DNA of 50,303 bases from Clostridia bacterium (GCA_017442155.1 JAFSAU010000025.1:1-50303); one strand, 5' to 3'; positions 26,252 to 34,445 are shown, numbered from the stretch's first letter. Notes: generated from the sequence alone by a model not told the origin. A program made the numbers and translations.

Positions 26252-27316
26252 ATGACACAACAGGAAATTACCGTACTGAATCTGGGACAGAGTCTGGATG
26301 ACCTGGCAAATCTGGATCCCCGCGGCTACGGTGTCTGCAAAATATTATATAAAGCCTCACGGGAGTATACCGGCGGCCCCACCTGTATGAATGCGGCACA
26401 GAAGCTGGTTGATACCGTAAAGGAAGGGGACTTTGTATATGTAATGACAGGCTTTGTGCTCCGCCCCTTCAAAAAGGCGGAAACCGACGGCATTATCAGC
26501 TCCATGCTCCTTTGCCGTGCACTTGTGAAAGCCTTTGGTGCCAAGCCCATTCTCATCTGTCCGCAGGAAAACTACGAAGCCGTTAAAAACATGGCCCCCG
26601 TTGTGGGACTGCATCTTTTTGAAAATGCGAAGGATTTGCAGGAGATTCCCGTTTCGATGGGTGTTGTTGTCTACACCAAGGATGCGGATAAAGCGGCGGC
26701 GCAAGCCGATGAACTGATTGCGGAAATGCCCCCCTCCGCCGTCATCAGCATTGAATGCCCGGGCGCAAACGACATCGGTGTTTATCACAATGCTGTCGGT
26801 CTGGATGTAACCCCCCTGGAAGCCAAGCAGGACATTCTTTTTGAAAAACTGCAGAAGAAGGGAATCCTAAATATTGCCATCGGCGATTTGGGGAACGAAA
26901 TCGGAATGGGGGCCATTCGAGAAACGCTGAACAAATACATACCCTATGCCGGTGCCGGCGCGTGCCGGTGCGGCTGTAATGCCGGGCTCGCCGTAAAAAC
27001 GGCGGCCGATAACCTGATTACAGCCACCGTATCCGACTGGGGCTGTTATGCTATGATTGCGGCCATGGCCTTCCTTTTGGAGGATGTGGATATTATGCAT
27101 TCGGAAAAACTCGAAAAGGATGCTATCATGACCGCAAGCAACAGCGGTATGATTGATATGTACGGCTGGCTTGTACCTGCCATTGACGGTTTTGACCTGA
27201 AAATCAATCTGCCCATTGTTACCCTGATGCGCGAAATGGTAAAAAATGCACTCGCTCTCCGGGAAACCTGCAAAACCTGGTTTGAAAAGGTAGAAGAACT
27301 GCATTATTTTGGCTGA
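26252..27316 (+). CDS. DUF4392 protein: C-terminal half homologue of vertebrate D-glutamate cyclase
   Basis: The 354-residue protein carries the signatures of the GLUCM-like C-terminal family (Pfam PF14336): NIAIGDLGNEIGMGAI, a cysteine cluster GACRCGCNAG, and ATVSDWGCYAM. In vertebrate DGLUCY this domain is fused behind a DUF1445 domain, and the fused enzyme turns D-glutamate into 5-oxo-D-proline. Here the DUF1445 half is separate, three genes downstream in the same operon. Family assignment is by motif memory. The start has GGGAG as ribosome site and follows dat by 27 bases. Catalysis by this half alone is not established; it may be a binding or metabolite-sensing partner. Confidence 0.85.
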   Translation: MTQQEITVLNLGQSLDDLANLDPRGYGVCKILYKASREYTGGPTCMNAAQKLVDTVKEGDFVYVMTGFVLRPFKKAETDGIISSMLLCRALVKAFGAKPILICPQENYEAVKNMAPVVGLHLFENAKDLQEIPVSMGVVVYTKDADKAAAQADELIAEMPPSAVISIECPGANDIGVYHNAVGLDVTPLEAKQDILFEKLQKKGILNIAIGDLGNEIGMGAIRETLNKYIPYAGAGACRCGCNAGLAVKTAADNLITATVSDWGCYAMIAAMAFLLEDVDIMHSEKLEKDAIMTASNSGMIDMYGWLVPAIDGFDLKINLPIVTLMREMVKNALALRETCKTWFEKVEELHYFG

Positions 27317-27332
27317 TAAAAGAGGAGTCCAT

Positions 27333-28052
27333 ATGGAAGAAATCAGATTTCTCCCCTGCGGCGACAGTGCGATAACGGTGGTATTTTCCCGCGAAATGAG
27401 CGAGGAAGCCAACCGGAAGCTACACTTTCTGGCCGCGCAGATAGAAAGGGAACGTATACCGGGCGTTTCGGAAACGGTACCCGCCTTTTGCAGTATAACC
27501 GTGTATTTCGACCCGCTCCGTATAAGCCGTATTAAACTGGAAAAAAAGATATCACGCCTTATCCGTGCCTACAGGGAAGATGCCGCCGCTCCGCGGCGGG
27601 TCTTCCTTATTCCCGTTTGTTACGAAGATGCCTTTGCTCCCGACATGGCAGATGTCTGCCGTCTTACGGGGCTTACAAAGGAAGAAGTGATTCAGATTCA
27701 TTCTTCCACCGATTACCTGATTTATATGCTGGGTTTTCTTCCCGGCTTTCCGTATCTCGGTGGGATGGATCCGCGCATCGAAGCCCCGCGGCTGGACACG
27801 CCCCGAACCGCCATTCCCGAAGGTGCCGTTGGCATCGGCGGCAAGCAGACTGGAATTTATCCCCTTGCCTCCCCCGGCGGCTGGCGGCTGATCGGGCAAA
27901 CACCGGTGAAGGTCTACGACCCCACACGGAATATGCCCATTCTGTACCGTGCCGGTGACTATATCCGGTTTTGCCCCATCTCAGCGGCAGAATTCGAGGC
28001 GCGGCGCAATTCGGCAGGCGAAATTGAGGTAAGGGAGGAATCTGCAGTATGA
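27333..28052 (+). CDS. pxpB: 5-oxoprolinase subunit B (KipI family)
   Basis: The 239-residue protein has the diagnostic block YMLGFLPGFPYLGGMDP, followed by AIPEGAVGIGGKQTGIYPLA and GGWRLIGQTP. PxpB works with PxpA and PxpC in ATP-dependent opening of 5-oxoproline to glutamate in the cytoplasm. In Bacillus the homologue was first described as KipI, an inhibitor of the sporulation kinase KinA. The ATG at 27333 is preceded by GAGGAG; an in-frame TTG at 27309 would overlap the previous gene. The stop overlaps the pxpC start (ATGA), giving a coupled pair. Confidence 0.93.
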   Translation: MEEIRFLPCGDSAITVVFSREMSEEANRKLHFLAAQIERERIPGVSETVPAFCSITVYFDPLRISRIKLEKKISRLIRAYREDAAAPRRVFLIPVCYEDAFAPDMADVCRLTGLTKEEVIQIHSSTDYLIYMLGFLPGFPYLGGMDPRIEAPRLDTPRTAIPEGAVGIGGKQTGIYPLASPGGWRLIGQTPVKVYDPTRNMPILYRAGDYIRFCPISAAEFEARRNSAGEIEVREESAV

Positions 28053-29005
28053 AGATGACCGTTCTCTCTCCCGGTCCCCTCTCCACCGTGCAAGACGAGG
28101 GCCGTTTCGGTTTTATGAGCACAGGCTTTTCCCCCGGCGGTGCAATGGATACCTATTCCATGCGTATCGCTAACATCCTGGTGGGCAATGCTCCCGGAGA
28201 TGGCGTGATTGAAATGACAATGCTCGGCATGAGTGTTTCTTTTTCGTGCACTGCAGTCATTGCACTGACAGGTGCGGACATGGAGCCGGCCATAAACGGA
28301 ACCCCGGTCGCCATGTACACCGCCGCAGAGGTCCACGCCGGAGATATTCTCTCCATGAAAATGGCCAGAAGCGGTATGCGCTCCTACCTGGCCGTAGCCG
28401 GCGGCTTTGACCTGCCCTATGCCATGGGCAGTATGTCCACCAACCTCAAATGCGGTCTTGGCGGATTTTCCGGCCGGAAGCTGCAGAGCGGTGACGAAAT
28501 CCCTCTGCGTCAAAGCTTCTCCCTTGCACACCTGGGCAACCGAAAAACCGAGCCGGAAAACGTCTACCCGGACGGTATTGGTATCCGCGTTATCCTCGGC
28601 CCCCAGGAGGATTATTTTACAGATAAAGGTATTGAAACCTTTTTAAATACCACCTATACGGTCTCGGAGAAATCCGACCGCATGGGTGTCCGTCTTGACG
28701 GAGATTCAATTGAAAATAAAAACGGTGTGGACATTCTTTCCGATGGCATTGCCACGGGTGCGGTGCAGATTCCTGCTTCCGGCACTCCCATCATTATGAT
28801 GGCAGACCGGCAGACCACCGGCGGCTATGCGAAAATTGCTAATGTTATTTCCGCAGATTTGCCGAAAATGGCCCAGGCCCGGCCGGGAACACGGATTCGC
28901 TTTACCGCCGTTACAGAAAAGGAAGCTGTTCGTCTGAAAAAACAGCAGGAACAAAAACTGAAAGCACTTGCTTACATGTCAGTGTTTGCAAAACAGAGAG
29001 GATAA
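28049..29005 (+). CDS. pxpC: 5-oxoprolinase subunit C (biotin-dependent carboxyltransferase-like, KipA)
   Basis: The 318-residue protein starts with the hallmark VLSPGPLSTVQDEGR and GFSPGGAMDTYSMRIAN. It ends with a conserved QIPASGTPIIMMADRQTTGG block. It shares a fold with carboxyltransferase domains but is a subunit of the PxpABC 5-oxoprolinase. The ATGA overlap with pxpB indicates translational coupling and a B-C subcomplex. The DUF1445 gene starts four bases after its stop. Confidence 0.93.
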   Translation: MKMTVLSPGPLSTVQDEGRFGFMSTGFSPGGAMDTYSMRIANILVGNAPGDGVIEMTMLGMSVSFSCTAVIALTGADMEPAINGTPVAMYTAAEVHAGDILSMKMARSGMRSYLAVAGGFDLPYAMGSMSTNLKCGLGGFSGRKLQSGDEIPLRQSFSLAHLGNRKTEPENVYPDGIGIRVILGPQEDYFTDKGIETFLNTTYTVSEKSDRMGVRLDGDSIENKNGVDILSDGIATGAVQIPASGTPIIMMADRQTTGGYAKIANVISADLPKMAQARPGTRIRFTAVTEKEAVRLKKQQEQKLKALAYMSVFAKQRG

Positions 29006-29009
29006 AATT

Positions 29010-29795
29010 ATGAATTATGCAAAAATGCATCCTTCCGCAGTAAGACAGCTTATCCGGGAAGGTAAAATCACCGGCCAGACCTCCGGGATGTGTGACGGGT
29101 ACGCCCAGGGCAATCTTCTCGTCCTTCCCCGTTCTGAGGCCTACGACTTTTTGCTTTTCACGCAGAGAAACCCCAAATCCTGCCCCATCCTGGAGGTGGG
29201 CGACGTTGGCAGCCGCCTGGTAAAAAGAATGGCGGACGCCGGCGACATTGCCACTGAAATTCCGAAATACCGCGTCTGGGAAAATGGTGTGATGACAGAG
29301 GAATGCACGGATATTTCCCACCTCTGGCGGGACGATTTCGTGTACTTTCTGATTGGCTGCTCCTTCTCCTTTGAAGGAGAGCTTCTGGCAGCAGGTGTCC
29401 CGGTCCGTCATATTGAAGAGGGACGGAATGTGCCCATGTACATGACAAATATTGAATGCGAACCGGCAGGTATGTTTCACGGAAATCTGGTCGTCAGTAT
29501 GCGTCCCATGCCGGCTGACCAGGCAATCCGCGCCGTCAGTATTACGGCATCCATGCCCCGCGTTCACGGCGCACCCATCCACGTCGGAGACCCCGCGGAA
29601 ATCGGAATCCGGGACATCCATACGCCTGATTTCGGTGATTCTGTAACGATAAACAAAGGTGAAATTCCCGTATTCTGGTGCTGTGGCGTAACGCCGCAGT
29701 CTGTGGTAATGAGCGCAAAGCCGCCCCTTGCCATCTCCCATGCACCGGGTCATATGTTTATTACCGATGTGAAAAATTCTCTTTTAAAGGACTGA
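29010..29795 (+). CDS. DUF1445 protein: D-glutamate cyclase domain (YcsI family)
   Basis: The 261-residue protein belongs to the YcsI/DUF1445 family (Pfam PF07286, D-Glu_cyclase). Markers are IREGKITGQTSGM, YAQGNLLVLPRSEAYDFLLF, RNPKSCPILEVGD and the late CCGVTPQSVVM and APGHMFITD. In vertebrate DGLUCY the equivalent N-terminal domain makes 5-oxo-D-proline from D-glutamate. The Bacillus homologue sits with pxp genes. The likely start is ATG at 29010 (GAGAGG upstream), not the in-frame start at 28968, which overlaps pxpC. Lying between pxpC and pxpA, it may feed 5-oxoproline to the oxoprolinase. Activity and stereochemistry are inferred. Confidence 0.88.
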   Translation: MNYAKMHPSAVRQLIREGKITGQTSGMCDGYAQGNLLVLPRSEAYDFLLFTQRNPKSCPILEVGDVGSRLVKRMADAGDIATEIPKYRVWENGVMTEECTDISHLWRDDFVYFLIGCSFSFEGELLAAGVPVRHIEEGRNVPMYMTNIECEPAGMFHGNLVVSMRPMPADQAIRAVSITASMPRVHGAPIHVGDPAEIGIRDIHTPDFGDSVTINKGEIPVFWCCGVTPQSVVMSAKPPLAISHAPGHMFITDVKNSLLKD

Positions 29796-29799
29796 TACG

Positions 29800-30579
29800 A
29801 TGTACGCAGTAGATTTAAACAGCGACCTTGGCGAAAGCTTCGGCGCATATACCATCGGCCGGGACGGGGAGATTCTGCCCCTTGTTTCTTCGGCCAACGT
29901 TGCCTGTGGTTTTCATGCCGGCGACCCCACAATTATGGCCAAAACCACGAAAATCTGTAAGGAAAGCGGCACGGCCATCGGTGCCCATCCCGGCTTTGCC
30001 GACCTGCAGGGCTTCGGACGACGAAACATGCGTCTCTCTCCTGAGGATGCCAGAAATCTGGTGGTATATCAGGTGGGTGCACTGGACGCGTTCTGCAAAA
30101 GTGCAGGGCTTGTACTGCAGCATGTAAAGCCTCACGGTGCCCTTTATAACATGGCAGCAAAGGATGCTGCTCTGTCAAAAGCCATTTGCGAAGGGATTTA
30201 TGCCTATAATCCGGAATTGATACTTTTGGGGCTCGCAAACAGCGAAATGCTGCGCGCGGCAAAGGAAATCGGCCTTCCGTATGCGGCCGAAGTGTTTGCT
30301 GACCGTGCCTATGAGGACGACGGTACCCTGGTAGCCCGGACAAAGCCCGGTGCCATGATTCATGACGAGGACGAGGCGGTCAGCCGCGTTATCGGTATGA
30401 TTAAAAACCGTACCGTCAAAACGATTTCCGGCCGTGAAATCGAAATCTGTGCCGATTCCGTCTGCGTCCATGGAGACAGTGAAAAGGCTCTCCTTTTTGT
30501 CAAAAAAATCCGCACGGCTCTGCAGGCTGAAGGAATTATAATAAAGCCGATTGCGGAAATTGTTAAAGAAAGGGTGTAA
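29800..30579 (+). CDS. pxpA: 5-oxoprolinase subunit A (LamB/YcsF family)
   Basis: The 259-residue protein carries the YcsF signature DLNSDLGESFGAYTIGRD, then VACGFHAGDPTIMAKT and KPHGALYN, in the usual TIM-barrel/deacetylase-like fold. It completes the PxpABC 5-oxoprolinase, with pxpB and pxpC encoded upstream in this operon. An AAAGGA site lies in the end of the DUF1445 gene, four bases of spacer separating the two genes. The three subunits are complete, so ATP-dependent 5-oxoproline cleavage is expected. Confidence 0.93.
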   Translation: MYAVDLNSDLGESFGAYTIGRDGEILPLVSSANVACGFHAGDPTIMAKTTKICKESGTAIGAHPGFADLQGFGRRNMRLSPEDARNLVVYQVGALDAFCKSAGLVLQHVKPHGALYNMAAKDAALSKAICEGIYAYNPELILLGLANSEMLRAAKEIGLPYAAEVFADRAYEDDGTLVARTKPGAMIHDEDEAVSRVIGMIKNRTVKTISGREIEICADSVCVHGDSEKALLFVKKIRTALQAEGIIIKPIAEIVKERV

Positions 30580-30582
30580 AAG

Positions 30583-31740
30583 ATGCTTTCTTCTCATACA
30601 TATCCTTTATATTACCGGACTTTTGCCAGTATCAATCTGGATGCCATAAGCCATAACCTCCGTGCCTTGCAGGCGTGCCTTGCGCCCGGTGTACGCAGTA
30701 TGGCCGTCGTGAAAGCAGACGGGTACGGGCACGGCAGTGTGCAGGTGGCCCGCCATGTGGAAGAGGCCGTCGATTACTTTGCGGTGGCCGGGCTGGATGA
30801 AGCCCTGGTCCTGCGGGAGGGCGGCGTAAAAAAGCCGATTTTAGTGCTTTCCTATACCAGTCCGCTTTTGTATGATGTTCTCATAGAGAACGACGTTACT
30901 GCCACGCTCTATAATCCGGAGGAAGCCCGCCTTCTCTCGGATGCGGCCATCCGCAAGGGAACGAAAGCAAAAATCCATATCTCCGTGGATACGGGCATGG
31001 GCCGCATCGGATTTACACCCACGGCAGAAAGTGCCGATACGGTACTGGAAATCTCCCGGCTGCCGGGCATTTTCATTGAAGGTCTGTTCAGCCACTATGC
31101 CTGTGCCGACTGTGTGGACAAGGCAGATGCACTGTGCCAGACAAATCTGTTTGACAAATTTATTGCCCTTTTAGAAGAACGGAACGTGCAGATTCCGATA
31201 AAGCATATCTGCAACAGTGCCGGTACCATGGATTTTACAAAACAATACGACATGTGCCGCCTGGGCATTGCTCTCTATGGGCTCTATCCCTCCGACGAAA
31301 TGGACACGGAAAAAGTAAAGCTGATGCCGGCCATGGAGGTTGTCAGCCACGTAGTTCATATCAAAACCGTACCGAAGGGCTTTAAAATCGGCTACGGACA
31401 CATTTACGAGGCCCCCTCCGAAAGGAGGATTGCCACCGTTTCCATCGGGTATGCCGACGGATATAACCGGTGTTTTACCGGCACGGGATATGTGCTTATC
31501 GGCGGCAAAAAAGCTCCCGTTGTCGGCAAGGTGTGCATGGACCAGATTATGGTGGACATCACCGATATTCCCGATGTCGCCGTCGGTGACCATGCGGTAA
31601 TTCTCGGCGAAAATGAAGGGGCTGTTATCACCGCGGAAATGCTGGGCAGTATGTGCCAAAGCTTCAACTACGAGGTTGTGTGCAACTTTATGCCGCGGGT
31701 GCACAGGGTGTATTATAAAGATGGAGAAATCGTAAAATAA
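30583..31740 (+). CDS. alr: Alanine racemase
   Basis: The 385-residue PLP enzyme interconverts L- and D-alanine. Lys44 in VVKADGYGHG is the PLP lysine, and VSIGYADGYNR contains the catalytic tyrosine of the second active-site half. It is last in the operon and supplies D-alanine for the wall and for Dat (first gene). Its link to the oxoprolinase genes places D-alanine and D-glutamate supply under one promoter. No murI is visible in the window, so Dat may be a major D-glutamate source here. Confidence 0.95.
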   Translation: MLSSHTYPLYYRTFASINLDAISHNLRALQACLAPGVRSMAVVKADGYGHGSVQVARHVEEAVDYFAVAGLDEALVLREGGVKKPILVLSYTSPLLYDVLIENDVTATLYNPEEARLLSDAAIRKGTKAKIHISVDTGMGRIGFTPTAESADTVLEISRLPGIFIEGLFSHYACADCVDKADALCQTNLFDKFIALLEERNVQIPIKHICNSAGTMDFTKQYDMCRLGIALYGLYPSDEMDTEKVKLMPAMEVVSHVVHIKTVPKGFKIGYGHIYEAPSERRIATVSIGYADGYNRCFTGTGYVLIGGKKAPVVGKVCMDQIMVDITDIPDVAVGDHAVILGENEGAVITAEMLGSMCQSFNYEVVCNFMPRVHRVYYKDGEIVK

Positions 31741-31812
31741 GGGGTTTTTCAAGGTTTTTTTGCGGCGAAGCTTTCCGTTCCGGAGCATTTTTTCCTATTC
31801 CTAAAAGAGATT

Positions 31813-31847
31813 GGGTCTGTAAAAAACGTTTTTTACAGACCCTTTTG
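31813..31847 (+). terminator. Intrinsic terminator after alr
   Basis: GGGTCTGTAAAAAA and TTTTTTACAGACCC form a 14-bp stem (31813-31842), followed by TTTT. It is a close relative of the terminator at 41579. Confidence 0.9.
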
Positions 31848-31865
31848 GTAATGAAAGCGTGACGA

Positions 31866-32086
31866 CATTTAGCGCATAAAAAATGCGCCAACCGGAGCTG
31901 ACGCATAAAAAACGCAAACTCCGATTGTTGCTAAACTAACCTTATATAGAATCAGAACATTTCTGTATATTCTACCAGGTGGAATTTGCATTTTTATCAG
32001 TGCAAAATTGGTAGAACAATAAAAGGGTATAACACACCCTTAAAAAAAAGAAATGCTTGATTCTGTATATTCAGTTAGTTTAGCAA
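31866..32086. repeat. MITE-like inverted-repeat element
   Basis: TTGCTAAACTAAC (31928-31940) and its perfect inverse GTTAGTTTAGCAA (32074-32086) flank about 160 bases. Imperfect extensions of the arms reach about 35 bases (GAATC and CATTT blocks). Inside, TCTACCA and TTTGCA pair with TGCAAAA and TGGTAGA. A second hairpin set to the left (31866-31935) uses GCGCAT/ATGCGC and CAACCGGAG/CTCCGATTG, again bounded by TTTAGC/GCTAAA. The element has no ORF and looks like a non-autonomous mobile repeat or a structured RNA. Confidence 0.5.
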
Positions 32087-32217
32087 AAACAGTATACCAC
32101 GGTTTCCGATTTTTGTCAAGGAAAATTTATATTGCTGTCGCCGTTCCAATGCTCGAGATACACTGTGCCGACATCCGGCTTGTTTTCTCTCTCCTGTTTT
32201 GAACATATAAAAATCAC

Positions 32218-32246
32218 TTGCACATTTTGTTGTAATATGGTAGAAT
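32218..32246 (+). promoter_or_regulatory. Promoter of the small hydrophobic peptide gene
   Basis: TTGCAC (32218-32223) and TAGAAT (32241-32246) are separated by 17 bases. The transcript would start near 32253 and carry an approximately 87-base structured leader. Confidence 0.7.
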
Positions 32247-32339
32247 GCGGTAAAGCGGAGCAAGGAAGCGACCTTATATTTTCCGACCAGGAAAATAATT
32301 GAAAGCGGACTTTGTGACGCTGCGGAGGTGGCAGCTACA

Positions 32340-32411
32340 ATGAAATACATAGAAAGAGTTATTATTCTTACCATTGTATTCCTTATAGTTTTTACAGTAA
32401 AAGTAAAATAG
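32340..32411 (+). CDS. 23-residue hydrophobic peptide, probable type I toxin
   Basis: The peptide MKYIERVIILTIVFLIVFTV (plus KVK) is one membrane helix with charged ends, like Fst/holin-like type I toxins. Its ribosome site GGAGGTG occupies the loop of a GCTGC/GCAGC hairpin (32319-32335), nine bases from the ATG. It has its own promoter. The 3' end forms a terminator stem (32403-32444) shared with a convergent small RNA that has a near-consensus promoter. These four features match type I toxin-antitoxin organisation. I do not recognise the specific family. Confidence 0.6.
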   Translation: MKYIERVIILTIVFLIVFTVKVK

Positions 32412-32444
32412 CCCCCACCGTTCTAAAGTTTGGGACTATTTTAC
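32403..32444. terminator. Shared bidirectional terminator of the toxin-antitoxin candidate
   Basis: GTAAAATAGCCCC (32403-32415) pairs with GGGACTATTTTAC (32432-32444) apart from a C/A mismatch. On the minus strand the stem is followed by a T-rich run (TTTTAC). Confidence 0.65.
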
Positions 32445-32487
32445 ATTCCAAATTTAGGGCATAACCGCTTCGGTCTTGCCTTTTTCT
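32403..32487 (-). ncRNA. Candidate antisense antitoxin RNA
   Basis: From the promoter at 32494-32522 transcription would start near 32487 and run leftward to the stem at 32403, about 85 bases. It is complementary to the 3' end of the small peptide transcript and contains a hairpin around 32457-32480. No longer complementarity to the toxin leader was seen. Confidence 0.5.
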
Positions 32488-32493
32488 GACTCT

Positions 32494-32522
32494 ATTATGC
32501 ACAAATCCGATTCTGTTGTCAA
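32494..32522 (-). promoter_or_regulatory. Near-consensus promoter of the candidate antisense RNA
   Basis: On the minus strand TTGACA (plus 32517-32522) and CATAAT (plus 32494-32499) are 17 bases apart. No protein gene follows it on that strand before the shared hairpin. Confidence 0.7.
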
Positions 32523-32553
32523 CCCTTTTTTCTATTTTTTATCGTTTGTAAAA

Positions 32554-33336
32554 TTACTCTTCCCGCACGTATGCATCCAAAGAACGGAACACATACCCCT
32601 TCGCCCGTGCGCCGTCAATGATATCGCCGAGGGCTTCGGCGTTATCTTTTGACACAGCATGAAGGAGAAGTACTGCTCCGCCATGCAGGCCGTTCATCAC
32701 TTTTTCATAGGCATATTCTTTTCCGCGGAAAACGTTCTGCTCCCAATCCTGATACGCAAAGCTCCAGAACACATTTGTGTATCCCATTTCCTTCGTCATG
32801 CGGAGGGTCCTGTCATTATATTCCCCTTTTGGGGGGCGGAGATATCGCATTTCTGCGCCAAATTTTTCTTGAAACGCTTGTGTAAGACCGGTCAGCTCTT
32901 CCCTGAGCTTCGTGTCGCTGGCTACCGTGGGAAGAGACGGGTGATTGACGGTATGATTTCCCACAATGTGGCCCTCCTCCACCATTCGGCGTACCAGGTC
33001 CTCATGCTGCTCTAAATATGGTCCGGTAATAAAAAATGCCGCTTTCACTTCCTTTTCCTTCAGCGTGTCAAGGATTGCACCGGTATAGCCGTTTTCGTAC
33101 CCCTCGTCAAAGGTCAGATAGATACCCTCGTCCTCTTTTCCCATGTAGATGCAATCATATGTAGCCATAGCCTCCATTTGTCCGGCAGTGAATTCAGGCC
33201 GTGCGTTTTCCATACGCCTGTAGCCCCAGCCCTCCACAGCGGCTGCGGCTGCCGCTGTCGGCTCCGGCACAGCTTCCTCTGCGCCACATCCGGTCAGGAA
33301 AAGCACTGCCGCCAGCGGAAGTATCCATTCTTTCAT
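32554..33336 (-). CDS. pdaA: PdaA-type polysaccharide deacetylase, lipoprotein
   Basis: The 260-residue protein begins MKEWILPLAAVLFLTGCGAE, a lipoprotein signal with Cys17. A NodB deacetylase domain follows: TFDEGYENGYTGAI (metal-binding motif 1 in the PdaA form), GNHTVNHPSL (motif 2) and RPPKGEYND (motif 3). Bacillus PdaA deacetylates N-acetylmuramic acid and makes muramic delta-lactam in spore cortex. The start is ATG 33336; earlier in-frame codons lack a lipoprotein signal. The glgD stop and this start share one base (TAATG), so it is coupled to glycogen genes, an unusual partner. No other sporulation gene is in the window, so the delta-lactam role is inferred. Confidence 0.8.
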   Translation of the reverse strand: MKEWILPLAAVLFLTGCGAEEAVPEPTAAAAAAVEGWGYRRMENARPEFTAGQMEAMATYDCIYMGKEDEGIYLTFDEGYENGYTGAILDTLKEKEVKAAFFITGPYLEQHEDLVRRMVEEGHIVGNHTVNHPSLPTVASDTKLREELTGLTQAFQEKFGAEMRYLRPPKGEYNDRTLRMTKEMGYTNVFWSFAYQDWEQNVFRGKEYAYEKVMNGLHGGAVLLLHAVSKDNAEALGDIIDGARAKGYVFRSLDAYVREE

Positions 33337-34445
33337 TAAATCACCGCTCCCTTCCGAATAATAATCGGGTAGTTTGGCTGGCCCGTCAACCGCCTTCCCT
33401 CCCGCATCAGACATTCCTTGTCAAATATCACATTTTCCGCCGTACAACCGGTATCAATATGCGTTTTTTCCATCACAATACAGTTCTGCAGATGCGAATG
33501 CTTCCCCAGCTTCACGCCACGGAAGAAAATACAGTTTTCCGCACTCCCCTCCAAAACGCACCCGTCTGCCACCAGGCACCCCGACAGGTCCGCACTGTCA
33601 CCATAACGGGTAGGCACTCTATTTTTGACCTTGGTAAAAATCGGGTCCTCTCCGCAAAAGAGGGCAGTCTGTACCTCCTCACGCAGAATATCCATGTTGC
33701 AGGCAAAATAGGAGGCCACCGAATCCACCCGACCTGCATACCCTTTGAATTCCCAACCGTACATCCGGAAATTTTCCTGCCGCCGTACCAGCGCATCCAT
33801 GACAAAGCTGTGCTCGCCTCTCGCCGCTGCCCCTTCGATAATGCGGATTAAAAGTTCCTTTTCCATAATGTACATATCCATAGCCGCCTTCCGGCTCTTC
33901 GAGTACTGCGGCCGGAATGCCAGATCACAGATGCGTCCGTCTGCCTCCGTTTCCAGCATCAGGAACCGCGATGGCTCCTCCTGCTCCTCGCGGTAAATCA
34001 CTGTGATGTCAGCCTCCGTCTCCTTATGCCGTCGCATTGCTTCCGTAAATGTTATATTGCATACTGTATTTGCCTCGGCCAGTACTACATACTTCTGACG
34101 GCTGCGGCGAAGGTACGGCATAATGCCCATCAGTACGTCCAAATCGCCCGCCATGCCTCCGTACTTTTCATAGTTTGCGTAGGGCGGCAGCATGAAGAGC
34201 CCATAATGCTCCCGCTGCAGGTCCCAGTGACTGCCGGCACCGAGGTGGTCCATCAACGATAAATATTTATACTTTGTTGCCACACCTACATTGATAATCC
34301 CGGAATTAACGAGGCCGGAAAGTATAAAATCTATCAGTCTGTACCGTCCCCCGATCGGAAGTGCCGCTGTACTGCGTACTTCCGTCAGTTCCCGCAGATT
34401 TACGTCCTCTGATTCCGCTAAAATAATTCCCATTGTATCTTGCAT
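33336..34445 (-). CDS. glgD: Glucose-1-phosphate adenylyltransferase-like subunit GlgD
   Basis: The 369-residue protein aligns with GlgC throughout, including LPIGGRYRLIDFILSGLVNSG and a C-terminal left-handed helix region (about 270-355). At the N terminus the GGxGTRL nucleotide signature is replaced by AESEDVNLREL. It is therefore expected to be the regulatory, non-catalytic partner of GlgC, as reported for Firmicutes GlgD. It directly abuts glgC (stop 34446) upstream and overlaps the deacetylase gene downstream. Confidence 0.92.
   Translation of the reverse strand: MQDTMGIILAESEDVNLRELTEVRSTAALPIGGRYRLIDFILSGLVNSGIINVGVATKYKYLSLMDHLGAGSHWDLQREHYGLFMLPPYANYEKYGGMAGDLDVLMGIMPYLRRSRQKYVVLAEANTVCNITFTEAMRRHKETEADITVIYREEQEEPSRFLMLETEADGRICDLAFRPQYSKSRKAAMDMYIMEKELLIRIIEGAAARGEHSFVMDALVRRQENFRMYGWEFKGYAGRVDSVASYFACNMDILREEVQTALFCGEDPIFTKVKNRVPTRYGDSADLSGCLVADGCVLEGSAENCIFFRGVKLGKHSHLQNCIVMEKTHIDTGCTAENVIFDKECLMREGRRLTGQPNYPIIIRKGAVI

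Noticed and set aside
31740..32340. A CRISPR array or tRNA in the repeat-rich spacer
   Set aside because: The repeats are inverted, not evenly spaced direct repeats, and no cloverleaf or cas gene was found.
32075..32374. A 99-codon minus-strand frame in the toxin-antitoxin region
   Set aside because: No ribosome site or recognisable family, and it overlaps the better-supported toxin promoter and leader on the other strand.
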